Shown piece after piece: positions 7,660 through 9,831 of a DNA stretch of 9,831 bases. The position numbers and the translations under genes were made by a program. Position 1 is the stretch's first letter. Every line of letters starts with the position of its first letter. Source of the stretch: Opitutia bacterium (GTDB taxonomy: Bacteria; Verrucomicrobiota; Verrucomicrobiia; Opitutales; Seribacteraceae); assembly GCA_018695085.1 (NCBI GenBank), contig JABHOU010000406.1:1-9831 (forward strand), written 5' to 3'. The notes beneath the pieces are model-generated. The model worked only from the letters and a program-made list of their open reading frames with translations, was not told where the DNA came from and searched no databases.

Positions 7660-7692
7660 CTTGTGCTGAGATGCAGGTAAGCACAGGCATCT
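7660..7692 (+). promoter_or_regulatory. Candidate structured 5' leader element of metXW
   Basis: Two complementary pairs interleave here. TGTGCT (7662-7667) pairs with AGCACA (7680-7685), extendable by a T-G and a C-G pair to 8 bp. AGATGC (7669-7674) pairs with GCATCT (7687-7692). The order left-1, left-2, right-1, right-2 gives either mutually exclusive hairpins or a pseudoknot. It ends 5 nt before the metXW ribosome binding site. No T-run follows, so it is not an ordinary terminator. It does not match the conserved bases of a known SAM riboswitch that I can recall, and short complementary pairs do occur by chance. Confidence 0.22.
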
Positions 7693-7697
7693 AAAAC

Positions 7698-7704
7698 AAA
7701 GGAG
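7698..7704 (+). promoter_or_regulatory. Ribosome binding site of metXW
   Basis: AAAGGAG stands 11 nt before the GTG at 7716. It is the clearest Shine-Dalgarno among the plus-strand genes and supports the GTG start. Confidence 0.6.
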
Positions 7705-7715
7705 TTTCCTATAAC

Positions 7716-9530
7716 GTGATCGGAAGTAAAAAAGATCCCGATTACCTAAACGGAGTTGGCGAAGTTGGTCTTGTAAAACCAAAGGAATTCGTTGACGACA
7801 CACCTTTTCAGTTTGAGAGAGGAGGGGAAATCGCATCCATAAATTTACGTTATGAAACATATGGACAACTTGCTGCGGACAAGGAAAATGCGATTCTTAT
7901 ATGCCATGCTCTAACGGGCGACCATCATTGTGCCGGAGTTCATTCGCCAGAGGATGCGAAACCAGGTTGGTGGAACCAAGTGATAGGTCCCGGCAAGGCC
8001 ATCGATACAAAACGATTCTTTGTAATTTGCTCTAATTGCCTTGGTGCATGCCAAGGCTCCACTGGTCCAACTTCGCTCAATGAAGCTACGGGGAAACCAT
8101 ACGGCATCTCATTTCCAGAGTTAACCATAGGAGATATGGTTTTCGCCCAAAAGCGTCTAGTGAAAGATCTCGGTATCGAAAAGCTATATGCCGTCGTAGG
8201 AGGGAGTATGGGCGGAATGCAGGCATTGCAGTGGGCAGTGTCTTGCCCCGAGTTAGTCGCACGAACCGTAGTGATCGCAGCGACAACGCGACATAACGCC
8301 CAAACAATCGCCTTTAACGACGTTGGTCGAGCCGCAATCCAGGGCGACCCTGAATGGAACAGTGGAGACTATCCGTCCGGCGGGGGGCCAGAGGTCGGAC
8401 TCGCGATCGCCAGAATGATGGCTCACATCACTTACCTTTCGGGCAAAGGCATGGAGCAAAAGTTCGGTAGATCTCGCCGCGAGCAAATAGACGGTGACAC
8501 AACGAAGTCAATAGAGGCTCATTTTGGAGTTGAGTTCGAGGTTGAAAGCTACCTCCGCCATCAAGGGAAAACCTTTGTAAACCGCTTTGACGCGAACACT
8601 TACCTCCATCTGACCAAGGCTCTCGATCGATTCGATCTTCACGCGGAGGAGGGGGGGCTCGAACAATCCCTCAGTCGAATAAATGCTCGCACTCTTGCTG
8701 TAGGTTTCACATCGGACTGGCTATACACTCCCAAACAAAATCGTGAAATTGTGGAAACTCTCCAATGCCTGGGTAAGGATGCTTCCTATGCTGAAATCGA
8801 TCACGATTTCGGTCACGACTCCTTCTTGCTCAAATCCGAACGATTCCATCGCCTTATAAAAGTTTTTCTGGAGGGAGCGGACCAAAGAGAACTAGACCGC
8901 CAAAGCGCTAGGCCCGATTCGATCACTCGCACAGAAGCAAAAAAAGAAGCTGACTTTCGAGTAATCGATGAATGGGTCGGGCAAGGCGAAAGCGTTCTTG
9001 ACCTAGGGTGCGGTCGCGGAATTCTCCTAGAACACTTGGCCAAGACCAAACAGGTCCGTGGTTTAGGCGTGGACATTGATATTGAGAAAGTCATTGGCTG
9101 CGTCTCTCGAGCTGCTCCGATCTACCAAGGTGATGTTCGCAAAACTCTTGCTGGCTTTCCTGATGATTCTTTCGACTGGATAGTTTTTTCTAGAACAATG
9201 GAAGAATTAACCAACCCATGTGAGGTTATTGAAAAAGCTCTACAGGTCGCCAAGCGAGTCGTGGTAAGTTTTGTTAATCACGGTTATTGGCGTAATCGCC
9301 TCCACTATTTCTTAAACGGGAGTCGAATCATAAACGACGTATACGACAAGGCTTGGCACGAACGGGCCCCCATTAACCCTATAGCAATCCGTGATTTCGA
9401 AAAGTTCTGTCGTGACCGCAACCTAGTCCTCCGGAGGAGAGTGTGCCTAGGCGGAGACTGGAAAACCCACTGCAGAGTCCTCCCAAACCTGCTTGCCGGA
9501 GTGGCAATATATGAAGTAGGCAGAACTTAG
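7716..9530 (+). CDS. metXW: Bifunctional homoserine O-acyltransferase / MetW fusion
   Basis: Residues 1 to about 390 are MetX, an alpha/beta-hydrolase-fold enzyme that acylates homoserine as the first committed step of methionine synthesis. Visible landmarks are NCLGACQGSTGP (107-118), the nucleophile elbow GGSMGG with Ser164, Asp334 in TSDWLYTP and His367 in DFGHDSFL, so the catalytic triad is complete. Whether the donor is acetyl- or succinyl-CoA cannot be read from motifs alone. After a short linker, residues about 413-600 are MetW, a class I methyltransferase-like domain with motif I VLDLGCGRGILLEHL (427-441), an acidic residue after the next strand (GVDID, 451-455), GFPDDSFDWIVFSRTMEEL and the family segment VVVSFVNHGYWRNRL. 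MetW is normally a separate protein encoded beside metX and required for full MetX function, so the fusion fixes a 1:1 ratio. The start is GTG with a good ribosome binding site. Its TAG overlaps the stop of the convergent gene. Confidence 0.93.
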   Translation: MIGSKKDPDYLNGVGEVGLVKPKEFVDDTPFQFERGGEIASINLRYETYGQLAADKENAILICHALTGDHHCAGVHSPEDAKPGWWNQVIGPGKAIDTKRFFVICSNCLGACQGSTGPTSLNEATGKPYGISFPELTIGDMVFAQKRLVKDLGIEKLYAVVGGSMGGMQALQWAVSCPELVARTVVIAATTRHNAQTIAFNDVGRAAIQGDPEWNSGDYPSGGGPEVGLAIARMMAHITYLSGKGMEQKFGRSRREQIDGDTTKSIEAHFGVEFEVESYLRHQGKTFVNRFDANTYLHLTKALDRFDLHAEEGGLEQSLSRINARTLAVGFTSDWLYTPKQNREIVETLQCLGKDASYAEIDHDFGHDSFLLKSERFHRLIKVFLEGADQRELDRQSARPDSITRTEAKKEADFRVIDEWVGQGESVLDLGCGRGILLEHLAKTKQVRGLGVDIDIEKVIGCVSRAAPIYQGDVRKTLAGFPDDSFDWIVFSRTMEELTNPCEVIEKALQVAKRVVVSFVNHGYWRNRLHYFLNGSRIINDVYDKAWHERAPINPIAIRDFEKFCRDRNLVLRRRVCLGGDWKTHCRVLPNLLAGVAIYEVGRT

Positions 9531-9831
9531 GGTATACGATAAGGAAGAAAATTATATCTCCCCTTAAACCAAACATAGAAGCGATTTAGTCCTCGCCGCA
9601 GGTAAGCCCGGGCATCCTTTTCGTCACGAGCAACCTGACCATTAATCTCCACAATTACAACCCCCTTGCGAATAGTTTGCTCCTCACCCGAAGATTCTGT
9701 GACCACCAAACCGGCAACCGTGTTGGGAATATCGAATCGGCGACGAAGATCAGGGTCAAGTGGAGCAAGTGTAACCCCGGGGATGATCAAACCACCTATG
9801 CCGAGGCGCGATGTATCATCAAGGCTGCCTA
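9527..9831 (-). CDS. C-terminal PDZ domain of a Do/HtrA-type protein (5' part beyond right edge)
   Basis: The minus-strand frame is open from the right edge to a TAA at 9527-9529, about 100 residues. It contains GVTLAPLDPDLRRRF, then GLVVTESSGEEQTIRKG and VVIVEINGQVARDEKDARAYL, and ends in a strand-like FYVWFKGRYNFLPYRIP. This order matches the last PDZ domain of DegP/DegQ-type periplasmic serine proteases, where GDVIVEVNG-like residues follow a repeated hydrophobic strand; here the usual Asp is Val. The TTG at 9788-9790 is unlikely to be the true start, because the frame continues upstream with plausible linker sequence. The catalytic domain is not in the window, so protease activity is inferred only from family architecture; another PDZ protein is possible. 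It converges on metXW with overlapping stops. Confidence 0.65.
   Translation of the reverse strand, partial: GSLDDTSRLGIGGLIIPGVTLAPLDPDLRRRFDIPNTVAGLVVTESSGEEQTIRKGVVIVEINGQVARDEKDARAYLRRGLNRFYVWFKGRYNFLPYRIP

Noticed and set aside
7660..7692. Rho-independent terminator after yebC
   Set aside because: The stem is short, has a 12-nt loop and is not followed by a T-run; an A-rich stretch and the metXW ribosome binding site follow instead.
7660..7715. A definite SAM-II riboswitch
   Set aside because: The position and interleaved pairings are suggestive, but the element is shorter than SAM-II and lacks its recognisable conserved loop bases. It is kept only as a candidate.
9527..9790. An independent 87-residue gene starting at the TTG at 9790
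   Set aside because: The frame is open upstream to the window edge with plausible coding sequence, and a lone C-terminal PDZ fragment is unlikely to be a complete gene.

Overview
The window looks like a chromosomal housekeeping segment from a member of the PVC superphylum, most likely Verrucomicrobiota (Opitutae-like). That placement is an inference from gene content: a tandemly doubled UvrA of the kind known from Chlamydiae, a MetX-MetW fusion, a YidC with Lys where proteobacteria have Arg, and the rpmH-rnpA-yidC order. Base composition is moderate. No phage, insertion sequence or CRISPR signature was seen, and no gene-free stretch exceeds about 170 bases.

Left part, minus strand: positions 1-3860 are one uninterrupted reading frame, cut by the left edge. 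It is the first 1286 codons of a giant UvrA with three ATP-binding half-modules visible; the fourth must lie outside the window. I checked the frame codon by codon and found no stop. A tRNA-Glu(TTC) lies 82 nt upstream, in the same direction.

Middle, plus strand: after a 165-nt divergent intergenic region come rpmH (ribosomal protein bL34), rnpA (RNase P protein), yidC (membrane insertase), yebC (YebC/TACO1 family) and metXW (a fused homoserine O-acyltransferase and MetW). The first three are tightly packed; rnpA and yidC share ATGA, and the usual yidD is absent between them. YidC carries an extra C-terminal J-domain with an intact HPD motif, which is the most striking architecture here. The start of rnpA is problematic: the conserved N-terminus is open but has no ATG, GTG or TTG in frame.

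Right edge, minus strand: the C-terminal PDZ domain of a Do/HtrA-type protein converges on metXW, and the two stop codons overlap.

Functional themes: nucleotide excision repair (uvrA), translation and tRNA maturation (tRNA-Glu, rpmH, rnpA, yebC), membrane protein biogenesis with a possible built-in Hsp70 recruitment module (yidC-J), methionine biosynthesis (metXW) and envelope proteostasis (htrA-like). No wholly new multi-gene system is evident. The novelty lies in the fused proteins and in a small candidate RNA structure ahead of metXW.
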